Shown here piece by piece: positions 6,311-6,432 of a stretch of DNA of 6,432 bases. This stretch comes from Bacteroidales bacterium UBA7574 (GTDB taxonomy: Bacteria > Bacteroidota > Bacteroidia > Bacteroidales > Paludibacteraceae). Each line of letters begins with the position of its first letter. Position 1 is the stretch's first letter. The stretch is from the NCBI GenBank assembly GCA_002479035.1, contig DLLA01000145.1, positions 1-6,432 on the forward strand. Direction: 5' to 3'. The notes beneath the pieces are model-generated. The model worked only from the letters and a program-made list of their open reading frames with translations. It made no database searches and was not told the origin of the DNA. A program made the position numbers and the translations under genes.

Positions 6311-6432
6311 TGTTTGAGTGATTTGTTGATAGTTCTGAAATCGTGCAGGGCGTGTATGCCGATGCGGAAGATACGCTGCATGTTGATGCTGTTCACGCCG
6401 CCTTGGCGGGGACGGAACGTGATGGGGTACCA
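6307..6432 (-). CDS. GT2 glycosyltransferase (DPM1-like), C-terminal end, partial
   Basis: The - strand frame entering at 6432 gives 41 residues and a TGA at 6309-6307. It contains ITFRPRQGGVNSIN followed by a basic amphipathic stretch ending HALHDFRTINKSLKQ. The FxxRxxGxSK/N-like segment is typical of the C-terminal end of family 2 glycosyltransferases related to dolichol- or polyprenyl-phosphate mannosyl/glucosyl transferases, which load a sugar onto a lipid carrier at the cytoplasmic face. The stop overlaps the start of the membrane protein gene by ATGA. The catalytic N-terminal part lies outside the window, so the sugar cannot be inferred. Confidence 0.75.
   Translation of the reverse strand, partial: WYPITFRPRQGGVNSINMQRIFRIGIHALHDFRTINKSLKQ

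Overview
The window looks like a chromosomal segment from the order Bacteroidales (Prevotella/Bacteroides-like). Three promoter-like sites match the Bacteroidetes consensus (TTG, 20 bp, TAnnTTTG). Shine-Dalgarno sequences are essentially absent before the starts, and the protein families (a short CstA, EngB, a C-terminally conserved UspA-like protein, a DPM1-like GT2) are of Bacteroidales type. Species cannot be fixed from this sequence.

Layout. Bases 1-461 are a divergent intergenic region: a leftward promoter (186-217) drives a gene beyond the left edge, and a rightward promoter (282-312) drives a three-gene block on the + strand. That block is cstA (462-1976, carbon-starvation-type transporter), engB (1982-2593, ribosome-assembly GTPase) and a UspA-like gene (2577-3137). 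Gaps are 5 bp and minus 17 bp, so it is almost certainly one operon. It ends at a probable bidirectional hairpin terminator (3202-3231).

Next, on the - strand, is a lower-GC transcription unit: a promoter (4425-4455), a leader of about 445 nt with attenuator-like hairpins, and a gene for a small lysine-rich lipoprotein (3254-3973). To its right, a 125-bp stretch (4503-4627) repeats the last 125 bp of the UspA-like gene at about 91% identity with no gaps. The lipoprotein unit is therefore bracketed by direct repeats of a gene's 3' end, as if a cassette had entered at the tail of the UspA-like gene and left the displaced tail behind.

The right third is a - strand operon: the C-terminal end of a GT2 glycosyltransferase (running off the right edge, stop at 6307) overlaps by ATGA a 554-residue polytopic membrane protein with GT-C-like features (4646-6310). 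The pair fits polyprenyl-phosphate-sugar synthesis plus its use in surface glycan or protein glycosylation. Its probable terminator (4473-4500) lies beyond the UspA-like remnant, so the remnant should be transcribed in antisense as the 3' UTR of the glycosyltransferase mRNA.

The window is mostly ordinary core genome. The part worth a second look is the repeat-bracketed lipoprotein cassette at 3013-4627. I see no integrase, transposase, CRISPR array, tRNA or rRNA.
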